From Oidiodendron maius Zn (Eukaryota; Ascomycota; Leotiomycetes; Myxotrichaceae), in NCBI GenBank assembly GCA_000827325.1, contig KN832870.1, forward strand, positions 1 to 64,000: a DNA stretch of 64,000 nucleotides. The letters are read 5' to 3'. Position 1 is the first letter of the stretch. Each line of letters starts with the position of its first letter. The notes beneath the pieces were generated by a model. That model saw only the letters and a program-made list of their open reading frames with translations, ran no database searches and had not been told where the DNA came from. Below, in pieces: positions 21,914-33,094 of the stretch. Made by a program: the position numbers and the translations under genes.

Positions 21914-24175
21914 TCAATGTCTAGTCGCAGTCGTTCTATCAAGGTTGAAAGCAGCTGAGACCAGTGCTAGATGGCTGAAAGCTTGAGGAGTATTGCCCAA
22001 CTGCTCGCCACTTCTCGAAATTTCCTCTGAGAACATACCTAAGTGGTTTCCGAAGCTCAGCATATTTTCAAATATGTTGGCCGCTTTGGCAACGTATTTC
22101 GGCTCATACACACCAGCTCTCGTCAGCGCCTCAACCAACCAGAACGTGCACATCGAGAAGGCACCTTCACGACCACCGATGCCGTCTTCAAAGAGCGCAG
22201 TGTTATAGCGGTAGACGAGCCCAGTGGATGTCAGCCCGCCTTTCTCAGGCGAGAGAAGTATCTTGTTGATCGTACGGATGAAGCGAGGGTCATTAGGAGA
22301 GATGAAAAATACAAGGGGAGCAATGAGAACGCTAGAATCTAACATGTCGTTGCTCTCGTAGCTTTGGATGAAGCACTCAAATTTGTCACTGTATCCCTTC
22401 GTCATAATCTCTTCATAGATCTCGTCTCTCGCGGTGAGCCACGCATTGCGGTTAGGGCAGGGCAGGCATCGTTTTTCAGCGAGGCGTAGGCCGCGGTCAA
22501 AAGCAACCCAGAGCATGATCTTCGAGTACACAAAGTGCTGCTTCTTGTTCCGCACCTCCCAGATAGACATATCGGGTTCTAGAAAGTTAGCAAAGTTATA
22601 TGGGAGCTGACGCGCTACTTACCTTTCCAGATAGTCAGAACGTAGTCTAGGACCTCCCTGACTGCAACCCACTGATCCCACGTGACTAGTTTGCCGTACT
22701 TATTATACAGGTAGATGGCGTCCATGAGTTCTCCATAGATGTCGAATTGCTGATGGAAAGCGGCACCATTACCAATGCGTACAGGTTTACTGTCTCGATA
22801 TCCTGATAGGTGACTGGGCCGTATAAGCATGTGGACTCTCCTGCATCTACGGTACACTTACTCTAGTTCAATCTCAGGAATATCAGTCTCACCATGAATG
22901 GTGAACATTATTGGCAATGCACCTGCTGGGGATCTTGAGTTACGAAGTCTATCGCTGATGAATTGCATGTAGGCGTCTGCCTCTTCGATGAAGCCCATTC
23001 GAAGAAGGATATAGATAGTAAAACTCGAGTCTCGAACCCAGCAAAATCGGTAGTCCCAGTTTCTGACAAGTCTTAGTAGAGGTTGATGACGATTTGGAGA
23101 AGCGCTTACCTCACGCCGCCGATATCTTCAGGGATGGAGAAGGTCGGAGCAGCAACGATTGCACCTGTCGGTTCATAAGTTAAAAGTTTCAACACTAACA
23201 AGCTTCTGCAAACGACCTCCTTCCAGCGGCCCTTATATTTAGCCTTCGAGATCCAATTAGACCAGAACGACTGTGTGTCATGTTGCTGTTGATCGAGAAT
23301 CTGCGTGGTAATATTTGTTGTGATATGTTTTGGCAGATTGCTCTGGAGAATAAAGGAGACAGCCTGGCCCTCCTGCAAGCGGATACGCGCTTTCACGCCT
23401 TCGCCTAGCATATGCTGCCTCTTTTCCCTTTTAAAAATGACTGTAGGACGTGATTCGGCATCCTCTTCGTCGTGGTCGATTATCACATCTAGTTGTAGGC
23501 TAATATCTTTACTAGTGAACTCCACCGTCTTAGAGTCAACGGTTCCAGGGGGGTGGTCTGGCAGGATAATATTCACGGTATGCTCAGCGCGAGCATAATC
23601 GAAGGAAGGGAAGATCTCGACATCTACAGAAATGTTATTAGCAGTATTGGCTGCAGATTGCGCGTAAACTCACCTAAGTCGAAACTTCCACGGATACACT
23701 CTACCCGTCGCACTAACCACTTCTTCAACTCATCGGGCACCATAACTGCCTCGCGGATAGACAGTTGCTTGGAGCTTCTGTCTATGACATGCTGGCTCTT
23801 AGGCCGGGGAAAGAAGTCCACCAGATTGACAACGCCATCTTCATGAATGTACCGGGTCTGCAAGATATTTGAGGAAGGAAGGTACTGCTGCTTCGTAGTA
23901 CAAGAGACACTCTGAGGAGGGCCAATACTGAAGTGCCCGCCCTTGTCTTTATCAAGCATCCTACAAAAGATCGAGGGAGAGTCAAAGTCCGGCATGCACA
24001 GGGATTAGTGTTAGCATGGTACACGAGGTGCTAGAACCTACCAGCACATAAAATCAATGCTACCGTCAATACCAACCATTGCACATGTGTGCATGTTCCC
24101 AATCAATCCATAATTCTCAATGGGCAGATACCCAGTGGCATGGCGATGAGTTGACTGCATGGTGTGGGGCGGCAT
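21914..24175 (-). CDS. GH15 glucoamylase/trehalase-like protein, one abnormal splice site
   Basis: Six exons: 24042-24175, 23674-23993, 23110-23623, 22862-23062, 22623-22813 and 21914-22578, about 674 aa, a normal length for cytosolic GH15 proteins with the trehalase-like N-terminal domain. Exon 1 reads [23 protein letters not shown]. Later blocks are [13 protein letters not shown] (about residues 324-336), [27 protein letters not shown] with the general-acid Glu, and [19 protein letters not shown] with the catalytic-base Glu. No signal peptide was seen. Introns 2-5 (44-50 bp) are normal. Intron 1 starts GTAGGT and has a GCTAACAC branch point, but the only position that restores the frame ends in AT, not AG (bases 23994-23995, minus strand). 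Either the acceptor is mutated, a non-canonical site is used, or translation starts at Met 23995. Likely role: hydrolysis of alpha-glucosides or trehalose in the cell. Confidence 0.82.
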
Positions 24176-25550
24176 GCTCGACAAGGCACGCGGGGCTTAC
24201 GATATTCAGTTCTACCCTTGGAATACAAGGGAGAGAGTCGTTATGCGGAGTGCTCGACGAGAATAGGAGGTAGGAAGATGAAAGGAATATAATTAAAGCG
24301 AAGCTTTTTAAAGTCGAATCCATTCTGCACGTGACGGCACGTATAATATGCACAAAGGAGATAGCGCATATAGATTACTTCTATCGACTATTCTAGGCTA
24401 AAGAAGGAAGGAGACAGAGGCAGCAACGACGGTTAGGCGACTGTCTCATGGATATGTTGGTCTAGCGACCTAGACGGACCACTCCCCTCAATTCAGGGGG
24501 GTAGAGTTCAGTTTACGAGTATATCGCGTTATACTTCTCCCTACAGCAGTAGCGGCCTCCCTGCGAGGATCCAGCGTACTAGCTTCTAACATCCGCGTCC
24601 GACTCTTCCACTCCGTATGGTTGCCTCTGACACCTTGCCTCATTCATCAGTTTCCTAGAATGTGTAAGCAGGTTCAGCCCCACAGAATTTCGGATATGCC
24701 TAGCGTGTCTGAGGTGCATTCGGCCACGACAGGGGAGGTCCTTCGGAAATCTTCGGAAATGCCTAGCGGGCCTCTTACCTCAGTAAATCAACAAAATATA
24801 TTATACTATTGAATGATAAACTGCTCCGAAGGTCATCATAGGTCATATGAAAGATGTGGGGTTTTTGAGTGTGTTAAGCTAAGTTCCTGTTTCTGCATGA
24901 ACCCCTTATAGCTTCAGCACGGACCATGTTGTCAGAGACTGCTTATATAATTGATACCCGATCCGGTGGATTGAAGCCCAACCCTAGAAGCATATAAACC
25001 CCTAAGCCAGAGGGTTATATCCTTAATTAATTGAGACACTTACACGCCCTTTACAGCTGTATTTACGTGCCCTTTACGGTTCATTGTTCTGCCTGTATAA
25101 TCTGTAGAGGATATTACCGAAATGTTGTATTTAGAGCCGTATTGAGTTTAGCGCTGCATTGCTCGTAATCCTGACACATGTAGTTAAGCTCTCCGGTAGC
25201 CCGAGGCACGAGTGTTACGAGTGATTCAATGAACCTCCATTTCTCTAACATATACTGCACTTGGAGAGTAGAATCCTAAGAGCATCGGACGGGATTATTC
25301 GAGTTTCTCTCCGCAGTCCAAAGTGAGAGGAGTGGAGGTTGTCGCGGTATATGAGATTAGAGGTTCAGGTCGGCTGCTATGTGGATCAATAAGGTTATGT
25401 TCTGAGATGTCCTCATCTAACTATATTTTAAGATAGCACCAACGATCTTGAGAGGTTCTGGCCGACAGCTCAGTATGGTTGAAGAAAATACTGTCGGCTC
25501 ATTAGGAGCTTGAGCGGAATCATAAATAGTTGCCAATCGGCTTTCATTAT
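24176..25550. other. 1.4-kb intergenic region between GH15 and GH13 genes
   Basis: Contains the GH15 promoter and the GH13 3' flank. Two copies of a TTCGGAAATGCCTAGCG-like motif occur at 24689-24705 and 24752-24768; the same motif appears inverted at 30573 and 30726. No gene was recognised. Confidence 0.45.
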
Positions 25551-27308
25551 CTAATTAAAGTAAATTCTTGCCTCCCATGATTGCAACGTGTCGGTATCAT
25601 TCCCTGCTGGCACGTTGCTCAAAAGTAGCCGTGAGCTCGGCTTCCATGGTACAGCCTTCGAGCTCATGTTGGCAACAGTCGTGGCCCTCTTGCCATCCTC
25701 TCCCTCTTTGATAAAAGCGAATATATCGTCATCAGTGTCGACTAGCGTAAATGTTCCATACACAAATATATCCTTGTATTCCTTTCTGAGACCGATCATC
25801 CGTTTCCAGAAGTTTAGGAGACTGTCACTCTTCGCGGATTCGTTTATCACATTTATCTTGGGATAGTTGTCGTTGACTCTCATCCAAGGTGTGGCCTTTT
25901 CACCACAAAATCCTGCATGCGGGGATTCATCCCATTGCATCGGTGTCCTCGCATGGTCTCGTGCTACCATCTGCAGAGCGTTTAAGACTTGATCCATGCG
26001 CTCCTTATTGGCACCATTTTTCACTAACTGCTTCAAAATATTGACAACCCAAACGTCTTTGTATTCCGACAAGTTCCAGCTCACTGGCATGTTAATCATT
26101 CCAATCTCCTGACCTTGGTATAGGAACAATGTCCCTGTCATTGTTGCCAGAACCATAGCTAATAGCTTTCCAGATCTTGTTCTCAATTCCTCAGTCTTGT
26201 CGTTGCCAAATCTTGAAATACTTCTACCTTCATCATGATTTTCAAGAAATACAGTTGTCCATGAATCAGTCCCATTTACAAAAGATTGCCACTTTGCCAG
26301 CGTTCTTTTGACATCCTTTGCAGTATAAGGCTGGAGTAGGGTCCGGTTCCCGGGAGTCTTGCCTAGGCCTAAGGACACAGTGTCGAAGTGGAAGACCATG
26401 CCTAGCTGCTTTTTAGCGGCGCTGACATAGGCTCTAACGTCACTCTCCAGCGGAGTATTCGGAAGCTCGCCTACGGTCATGATCTCGCCACCGTCAAAAG
26501 CTCGGTACTGAGACAAGACTTCATATATCTCGGATAGGTATTCATGCATACGAGGCCCGTTGTAATGGAGCTTCGAGTTTGGCTGCTCGTATACGTTCGG
26601 ATTGATGATTTCAGCATCTGGAAATGCTATGTTCTTGGAATATTTGTTCGCCACGTCAACACGGAAGCCATCAATACCGCGCTTGAGCCAGAAGTGCATG
26701 CTCGTCTCATAAATTGCTTTGCGAGTCTCGGCGTTTTCCCAATTCAGGTCAGGCATCTCCGTGGCAAATAGATGAAGGTAGAACTGCTGAGTAGCTTCGT
26801 CGAACTCCCATGCAGGCCCGGAGAAGATACTGCCCCAGTTGTTCGGAGCAAGAGGTTTGCCGCCTTTCCAACCCCGAGGAGACTTCCAAAAGTACCAATC
26901 TCGCTTTGGGTTGGTTTTCGAGGAACGCGACTCCTTGAACCATGTGTGTTCGGATGAAGTATGGTTAATAACCAAATCGAAGATGATCTTCAGGTTATAT
27001 GCATGACATGCATCGATGAGCTCCTGCGTCTGTTCGAGTGTGCCATAAGGCGGGTAAATGTCCTGGTAGTTTGAAATGTCGTAGCCCATATCAATCTGTG
27101 GAGAGGCATAATGAGGTGAGAGCCAGATGCAATCCACGCCCAAAGAAACTAGGTAGGGCAGCTTTTCGACAATTCCCGGGATGTCGCCTACGCCATCTCC
27201 ATTCGAATCGTAGAAGGATGAAGGATAAATCTGGTATATGACGGCTTCCTTCCACCATTTCCGGTCATGGCTGTAGGTGGATGCAGATAAGGCCATTGAC
27301 TTGGTCAC
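25551..27308 (-). CDS. GH13 alpha-glucosidase (maltase/isomaltase type)
   Basis: Single exon, 585 aa, the usual size of intracellular fungal GH13_40 alpha-glucosidases. It opens WWKEAVIYQIYPSSF and has all conserved GH13 regions: DLVINHTS (region I), GFRVDV with nucleophile Asp218, TVGELPN with acid/base Glu281, and FLENHDEGR with transition-state Asp359; MVARDHARTPMQW near residue 460 is also typical. No signal peptide, so the product is probably cytosolic and cleaves sugars imported by a permease such as the one at 31173. The residue after the nucleophile is Val; in yeast enzymes Val there goes with isomaltase and Thr with maltase activity, so isomaltose preference is an inference. The start at 27308 fits; Met5 is an alternative. 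Confidence 0.93.
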   Translation of the reverse strand: MTKSMALSASTYSHDRKWWKEAVIYQIYPSSFYDSNGDGVGDIPGIVEKLPYLVSLGVDCIWLSPHYASPQIDMGYDISNYQDIYPPYGTLEQTQELIDACHAYNLKIIFDLVINHTSSEHTWFKESRSSKTNPKRDWYFWKSPRGWKGGKPLAPNNWGSIFSGPAWEFDEATQQFYLHLFATEMPDLNWENAETRKAIYETSMHFWLKRGIDGFRVDVANKYSKNIAFPDAEIINPNVYEQPNSKLHYNGPRMHEYLSEIYEVLSQYRAFDGGEIMTVGELPNTPLESDVRAYVSAAKKQLGMVFHFDTVSLGLGKTPGNRTLLQPYTAKDVKRTLAKWQSFVNGTDSWTTVFLENHDEGRSISRFGNDKTEELRTRSGKLLAMVLATMTGTLFLYQGQEIGMINMPVSWNLSEYKDVWVVNILKQLVKNGANKERMDQVLNALQMVARDHARTPMQWDESPHAGFCGEKATPWMRVNDNYPKINVINESAKSDSLLNFWKRMIGLRKEYKDIFVYGTFTLVDTDDDIFAFIKEGEDGKRATTVANMSSKAVPWKPSSRLLLSNVPAGNDTDTLQSWEARIYFN

Positions 27309-27848
27309 GATCAGAGTTCTGTCAGGACACAGAGGCTATTGAGCTGGAACAAGAGCAACGGGAACAGTGGATAGATTCCACAAATATTTAGCCTTGTATA
27401 CGTGATTATGAAGTCCACGACGCTTTAGCCGAGGAAACTCCGACAACAATATCCCTAAAAGTATCGGCGAATGGCTGCGGAGACACGGTTGTTTGGAGCC
27501 GCCAATTGCGAACTGTGTGGACGCTGGATGTGGAGCTGATCGGTGTGGTTCCCTGAATAACAAAATTATGAGTAGTCCGCCGGGGGGGCTAGGCAGTGCC
27601 GACCCGCATAAGGCGCACAGTGTAGTCCAGCAGAGCCTGTGACAAGGCTTAATAAAATAAATACTTCCCCATATTTAATTAGTGGGAAAGAAATACGCCG
27701 ACATGGCTCTCGGCTTTCGTGGACCCATTTAGTATCCAGTTCGCATGGCAAGAAAACCCCCCAAATTCTTCATTGCTGCAAGATATCCCTTTTTCAAATT
27801 TATTCCATCCATTTCATCCTAATATTAGAAAACTTGTCCGCCCTCAAC
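27309..27848. promoter_or_regulatory. divergent intergenic region between GH13 and aldo-keto reductase genes
   Basis: The 540 bp between two divergently transcribed genes must hold both promoters. CT-rich sequence precedes the reductase start. I could not identify specific binding sites with confidence. Confidence 0.5.
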
Positions 27849-28691
27849 ATGACCGAATTCCAGATGACCTCTACTTTCCCTCTAATCTCCGATCACCGTA
27901 TCCCAACCTTCGGCTTCGGCACCTTGGCCAGCCCGACCTGCACATCATCCGCCCTCGCCGCCCTAAAAGCCTCCTATAAGTACTTGGACACCGCACAAAT
28001 CTACGGGAACGAGTCCGAGACCGGCGCCGCGATCTCACAATCCAACATCCCACCCTCTGAACTATTCATATGCTCAAAACTATGGGAAGACATGTATACC
28101 CGCTCCAGCGCCCTTCAAGGGGTCGAAGGGAGTCTCAAAAAACTCGGACTGGACAGTATTGATTTGTACCTCCTGCACAACCCGCGGCCTGGCCCGGTCG
28201 CGAGGAAAGAAGCGTGGTTAGGACTCCAAGACGCCGTTGAAAAGGGTCTGGTAAAGAGCATTGGCGTATCGAATTGGGCACCGAAACATATCGATCAACT
28301 CATGAAGGAAGAGGGAGTATACATCTTCCCCGCAGTAAACCAGGTCGAATATCATCCGTGGAACCAGCAGAGAGAAATCACTAAATACTGTAAAGAAAAG
28401 GGGATAATTATGGTAGCCTACTCGCCCCTAACTCAAGGTCGACGATTAAAGGATGCAACGATCACTCAAATGGCGGAGAAATACGGTAAAACACCAGCGC
28501 AGATTGTATTAAGATGGTGCCTGCAGCAGGGGGTTGTGGCGATTCCAAAGAGTGATTGTGAGGAGAGGATAGTAGAGAACAAGGGGATATTTGGCTGGGA
28601 GTTAAGCAGCTATGATTGCCAGATCATTGAGAGGTTGGATGAGGGACAGAAGGGAAATGTGGGGGAGTGGGACCCTTTTGCGTATGAGTGA
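27849..28691 (+). CDS. aldo-keto reductase
   Basis: Single exon, 280 aa, starting MTEFQMTSTFPL after an A-rich leader. The same frame is open further 5' (to 27639), but that part has no family similarity. The catalytic tetrad is visible: Asp47 and Tyr52 in YLDTAQIYGNE, Lys77 in CSKLW, His110 in YLLHNP. Cofactor-pocket motifs GVSNW, QVEYHPWNQQ and AIPKS are present. NADPH-dependent reduction of aldehydes or sugars is expected; the substrate is unknown. It is divergent from the GH13 gene, which may mean shared regulation. The family size is usually 280-330 aa, so it is complete. Confidence 0.92.
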   Translation: MTEFQMTSTFPLISDHRIPTFGFGTLASPTCTSSALAALKASYKYLDTAQIYGNESETGAAISQSNIPPSELFICSKLWEDMYTRSSALQGVEGSLKKLGLDSIDLYLLHNPRPGPVARKEAWLGLQDAVEKGLVKSIGVSNWAPKHIDQLMKEEGVYIFPAVNQVEYHPWNQQREITKYCKEKGIIMVAYSPLTQGRRLKDATITQMAEKYGKTPAQIVLRWCLQQGVVAIPKSDCEERIVENKGIFGWELSSYDCQIIERLDEGQKGNVGEWDPFAYE

Positions 28692-30257
28692 TTGAATGAA
28701 ATCGGACAAAAATGCCTCAACGGACTATGTAGGTCCAATTAACAATAAAAGGCGACACTCAAACCTCTCCTATTCATATTCCCTGCACAGGTATATTCAA
28801 TGTAGTGTGATTTGATCTGTGCCTTTCTCTTCCCTTGCAGAGCTCGCCGGTACATCTGCTAACCCTCAGCCAGCTTGCAATGGAATATGTAGAGAAGACA
28901 TAGTTTATTGACCGTGTCGGGCGTCGATTCGTGCTCTATGCTGAGCGCCTCCCCGTTCCATTGGCAGGGAAAGTATGGTCATGAGCATGAACTACGCTAG
29001 TGGGGTACAACTGATGGACTTCTTGTAGCACAAACCGCGCATGTTGTGGCGACGTAAGAACGCTTCCTATTGTCTATACGAGGATTCTAAACTAAGGAGA
29101 GAAGGTTTAGAATACAGCAAGTGCAAAAGGCTTATATAGCCTTAAAAGCATTACGTGCCTGGCCAACGGCCAGCGCGGACCGTTAGATAGCCATCAGCTG
29201 ACCTGTAAGGACTGTGGAAGCATGTGGATCATTAGAATCGCTACACATGTGTACGAATTCGTGATCCAGAACCACTCTCTCCGTATAATATATGCGATCA
29301 CCAATGGAACTAAGACATGTAGAAGTAGTCGTAGGGTGTGATTATGCGAATGTGGTCGTTTGAGGCTTGTTGTCAATAGATGAGACTTGTGAGGCTCTGA
29401 ACTGGAAAATGAGTGGATCTTAGGAAGGATGATCGATGGTACGCTGCATACACCTTCGATTATTGTCTACACAAACCTATATGTCCTCTATTTTTCAAGA
29501 CACATAAACCCTCCATTCCTAAGGCTGCAATTGCAATCCTTCAGATCCATCCACGATACCTGTGACGGCCCAGCCAGGCCAGGGCGGTGTGGTTCTGCCG
29601 GGCTGCTTATGGCCAGGATCCGGACGTGGTGGTTGAGGAGGATTGGTGACGGATTAGGACTAGCGGACCGGATCGGCCACCAGTGATTCGCTACGTCCCC
29701 TCGGCACTAGGCTTAATCCGGGCCGAGCAGTATTTATACAGTTGAGCGTTTGCCCAGAGAGCTTTTCTCTCCTTAGTTTAATTGTCTTCGTCAATACAGC
29801 ACCTTAACTGGCCACTGCCTCCCTTCGTGAAGCTTATAGTAGCCAGGCTGTCACAATACCGGCTAAAAGCTTCAACCCCTAGATCTCCGCCTCAACTTTC
29901 GGAATCCCGTGCAACGCACTCGTGAAGCTGAGCACAATAATAAAATAGTTCGGGCCAGGAGATCCACTCGTTCTTTTGGCGTCAAGACGATTTCCTGCGC
30001 TTAGAACATCTGCAAAGCGACACTGGTTGTCGAGCTTTTCGGGCAAATGCAGATTAGCTGGATCGAAGCTGAGTAGAACAGTGAGCGACATGTCGAGCGC
30101 AAAGAAGCAGGAAATCCTTCATGTGGCCGACAGCTCCTGTCTGCAAAAACGGCAGTCGCCTATCTCCGGAATCATGAGGTGTTTTGACTGAGGTTTTTGC
30201 TTTGGTTTGCATTTTTGTTCTTTTGGACATCACTTCAGCACACAAGATTCATTCAAG
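28692..30257. other. intergenic with a solo LTR
   Basis: Apart from the 295-bp solo LTR at 29561-29855, no gene or repeat was recognised. Confidence 0.4.
29561..29855. mobile_element. solo LTR (Gypsy-like) with 5-bp target duplication
   Basis: Begins TGTGACGGCC and ends GGCTGTCACA, the short inverted ends of an LTR, and is flanked by ATACC at 29556-29560 and 29856-29860. At 295 bp it contains a TATTTATA box-like sequence at about 29730. TGTGACG...GTCACA termini are common in fungal Gypsy LTRs. No internal region is present, so this is a solo LTR left by recombination. Confidence 0.75.
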
Positions 30258-30488
30258 ATGGTCCGAATTACTGAACTCGCAGCAATTGCTGCCTCCCTCG
30301 CTGCAACCTCGGCCTCCTGCCTGAGCGGCACCAGACTAGCCGCCCGTGCCGCCGATGGGACTGTTACGGTCTCGTACTTATCCCTACAGCAGGTAAGTGC
30401 CAATGGAACCACAGACCCACGGGTTCCATCGACCAGTACCTCAGGACTCTGCTCTCCGAATTCAGCATATACGTGTCCGGCAAGGTAA
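30258..30488 (+). CDS. putative short secreted protein or first exon
   Basis: The frame from the ATG at 30258 starts with a signal-peptide-like MVRITELAAIAASLAATSAS. A GTAAGT donor at about 30392 (after ...YLSLQQ) suggests this is only exon 1 of a gene whose downstream exons I could not find. If unspliced, the frame continues to 30488 with a Cys-containing tail. It may be a truncated secreted protein. Confidence 0.32.
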   Translation: MVRITELAAIAASLAATSASCLSGTRLAARAADGTVTVSYLSLQQVSANGTTDPRVPSTSTSGLCSPNSAYTCPAR

Positions 30489-31172
30489 TTAAACGGATGA
30501 TCTAACCAGGAAACGGTGAAGTTACGAAGTGGGCGCACGTGACGCGATGTCAGCCTTTGGAGGTCTAAGGGGCGCTAGGCATTTCCGATGTGCTGACTCA
30601 TGAAGCCTAAGTTGTGATTGGAGAGGAGGGACTAATGCGATAGGTACAAGTATTTCCGAAGGTAGTGCTTGCCGCAATTGGCGTAGATTTACCGGATCTC
30701 GGCCCGCGTGCAGCTGTGGCAGGCACGCTAGGCATTTCCGGAAATGTTGTGAGTAAAGGGACATGGGGGAGGGTGACGATACGTACCGCCCCATACATGT
30801 TACTTACACACCACCATCACCCCATGGGGATTGAGAACAGAGTTGTCAGCGTGGAGAGCGGTACCCCGGCATCCAGGGTTCGGTTCCCCCGCAGTTGGTA
30901 CAGTAGTACGATCCCACTATAATGATTCCTGAGGTGTCCACATAATCATTTTCGTTTCCTCTTTCTTCTCCTCCAGCTTACCGGAATGGGTAAGGTGCCA
31001 GTTCAGTCCAGTGGACATGCAGCTGGGGGATGGGCTCACAGTAAATGATCAAAGAGTACTTCTTCTGCTTCCTCCCCTCCCTCCTCTCCAAGATGCACCT
31101 TTCCTCTCCCTTTTCCCCCTTCTCCTCTCGCTGCTCCCTTAAGAACAACCACATACCACCACCAGGAACACT
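30489..31172. other. upstream region of the sugar permease
   Basis: Two inverted copies of the CGCTAGGCATTTCCG motif (30573 and 30726) occur, as found near 24.7 kb. A pyrimidine-rich tract (about 31065-31140) precedes the permease start, as is usual for fungal promoters. Confidence 0.45.
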
Positions 31173-33094
31173 ATGTCGGGACAAGAGGCTAATGCCGATC
31201 AGGTCGCCGCCGCGATTCCCTTCGATGAAAGCGCCATCCGGCGCGCGGCCATTGCTAACCCTGAGTTCGTCGATCTCAGCTTCGCCGCCAAGGCTGCTAC
31301 AGACAATGAGCGGTCCATGACCCTCCTTCAGGGCATCAAATTGTATCCGAAGGCCGTCGGCTGGTCCATGCTGCTGTCCACCTGCATTGTTATGGAGGGT
31401 TACGACCTGGTCCTCCTGGGAAGGTGTGTACTTGACCCATCCTATACGTCCCTTTGGTCACTATTTCTTTTGTGGATATTGTGCATTGCTTTGCTAGAAG
31501 TTGAGAATTAACTTCCCTGCAGCTTCTACGCCCTCCCTCAGTTCCAGGCAAAGTACGGTTTCCTGCAGCCAGACGGCACCAAGGTGATTCCGGCACGCTG
31601 GAAGTCCGGACTCAGCGATGGCCAGCAGGTCGGCGAGATCTTAGGTCTCGCGATTTGTGGTCTCATATCCGAGCGCTTGGGTTACCGGCGCACCATGCTG
31701 ATAGCCCTAACTTTGATCACCGGCTTCATCTTTATCCTCTTCTTCTCGCCCAATGTCCAGGTCCTCCTGGTTGGTGAAATTCTCTGTGGCATTCCTTGGG
31801 GGTATGAGCCCCTTTCATTACGTTCCCGCCCTACGGCGACCACCATGGGGGTGTGGCTGAACAAACTGCAGTATCTTCCAGACAATTACCACTGCGTACG
31901 CGTCGGAGGTCGCGCCCGTCGTCCTGCGCCCGTACCTCACCACTTACGTGAACATGTGTTGGGTCTTCGGCCGTTAGTAACCTCCCTCCCTGGAGGAACC
32001 CTTCTATCTCTACGTCCACGCTAACCGCCTATGTAGAATTCATTGCTTCGGGCGTCTTGCGTGGCGTGCTTACCAGGACTGATGTCTGGGCATACCGGAT
32101 TCCCTTCGCTCTACAGTGGTTCTGGCCCGTGCCCCTCATTATCGGCGTCTTTCTCGCACCTGAGTCGCCGTGGTGGCTGATCCGACACGATCGGCTCGAG
32201 GAAGCCAAGAAGGCGCTCTTACGGCTGACCTCCCAGGGGGATGAGTCGTTTAATGCGGATGAGACCATTGCCATGATATCGTACACGAACCAGATTGAGA
32301 AGCAGATGGCCGAGGGCACAACATACGCCCAATGCTTCCGGGGCGTGGACCGCCGCCGCACGGAGATCGCGTGCCTGACGTGGCTGTCCCAAGCTATGTG
32401 CGGCAGCGCGATTCAGGGCTTCTCGACCTACTTCTACCAGCAGGCTGGGTTAACCAGCACCGGTGCATTTGACCTGTCGCTGGGCCAGTACGCGCTGGGC
32501 ATCGTCGGCACGTTAGGCTCCTGGTTCCTCATGAGCTGGTTTGGCCGTCGTACCTTGTACGTGGGAGGGCTGTGCGTGCAGTTCACAATCCTGATGGTGG
32601 TGGGATTCGTGTCCCTCGCGCCTCAGACGGCCACGACCGGCTGGGCAACCGGCAGCTTGATTCTCATCTCCACATTTGTCTACGACTGCACCATCGGCTC
32701 CGTATGCTACGCTATCGTTGCGGAAATTTCCTCTACCTGCCTGAAGGGGAAGACTATTGTGCTAGCACGGAATCTGTACCTCATGGGGGGGATCATCAAC
32801 AACGTGCTGGTCAACTTTATGATAACTCCGAAGCCGTCAGGCTGGGGCTGGGATGGCAAGGCCGGTTTCTTCTACGGCGGCCTATGTCTCTTATGCATCT
32901 TATGGTGCTACTTCCGCCTGCCAGAGCCGAATGGTCGCTCGTATGCCGAGCTAGATGTCCTCTTCGAACGCAAGATCTCCGCGCGCAAGTTCGCGAAGAC
33001 GAACGTCGATATCTTCAATCCGAATGAACTGGAAGTCGAGACAGAGAAGTTGATACATGTTGCCGAGCATCAGGAGTTTGCAGAGAAGAAGTAG
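31173..33094 (+). CDS. MFS sugar transporter, maltose-permease-like
   Basis: Four exons, 31173-31423, 31523-31801, 31872-31972 and 32037-33094, in phase (introns 64-99 bp), giving 562 aa. Sugar-porter signatures are present: GYDLVLLG in the first helix, [11 protein letters not shown] between helices 2 and 3, GIPWG, an [17 protein letters not shown] loop, and SWFGRRTLY. Twelve membrane segments are expected, with a 40-residue cytosolic N-terminus and a charged C-terminus. Sequence style and length match fungal maltose/alpha-glucoside:H+ symporters. With the intracellular GH13 enzyme 4 kb away it could supply its substrate (inference). Frame and splice sites are intact. Confidence 0.92.

Noticed and set aside
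30868-30892. B-box-like GGTTCGGTTCC suggesting a tRNA
   Set aside because: No A box, anticodon stem or acceptor stem fits around it; the T-arm stem does not pair.
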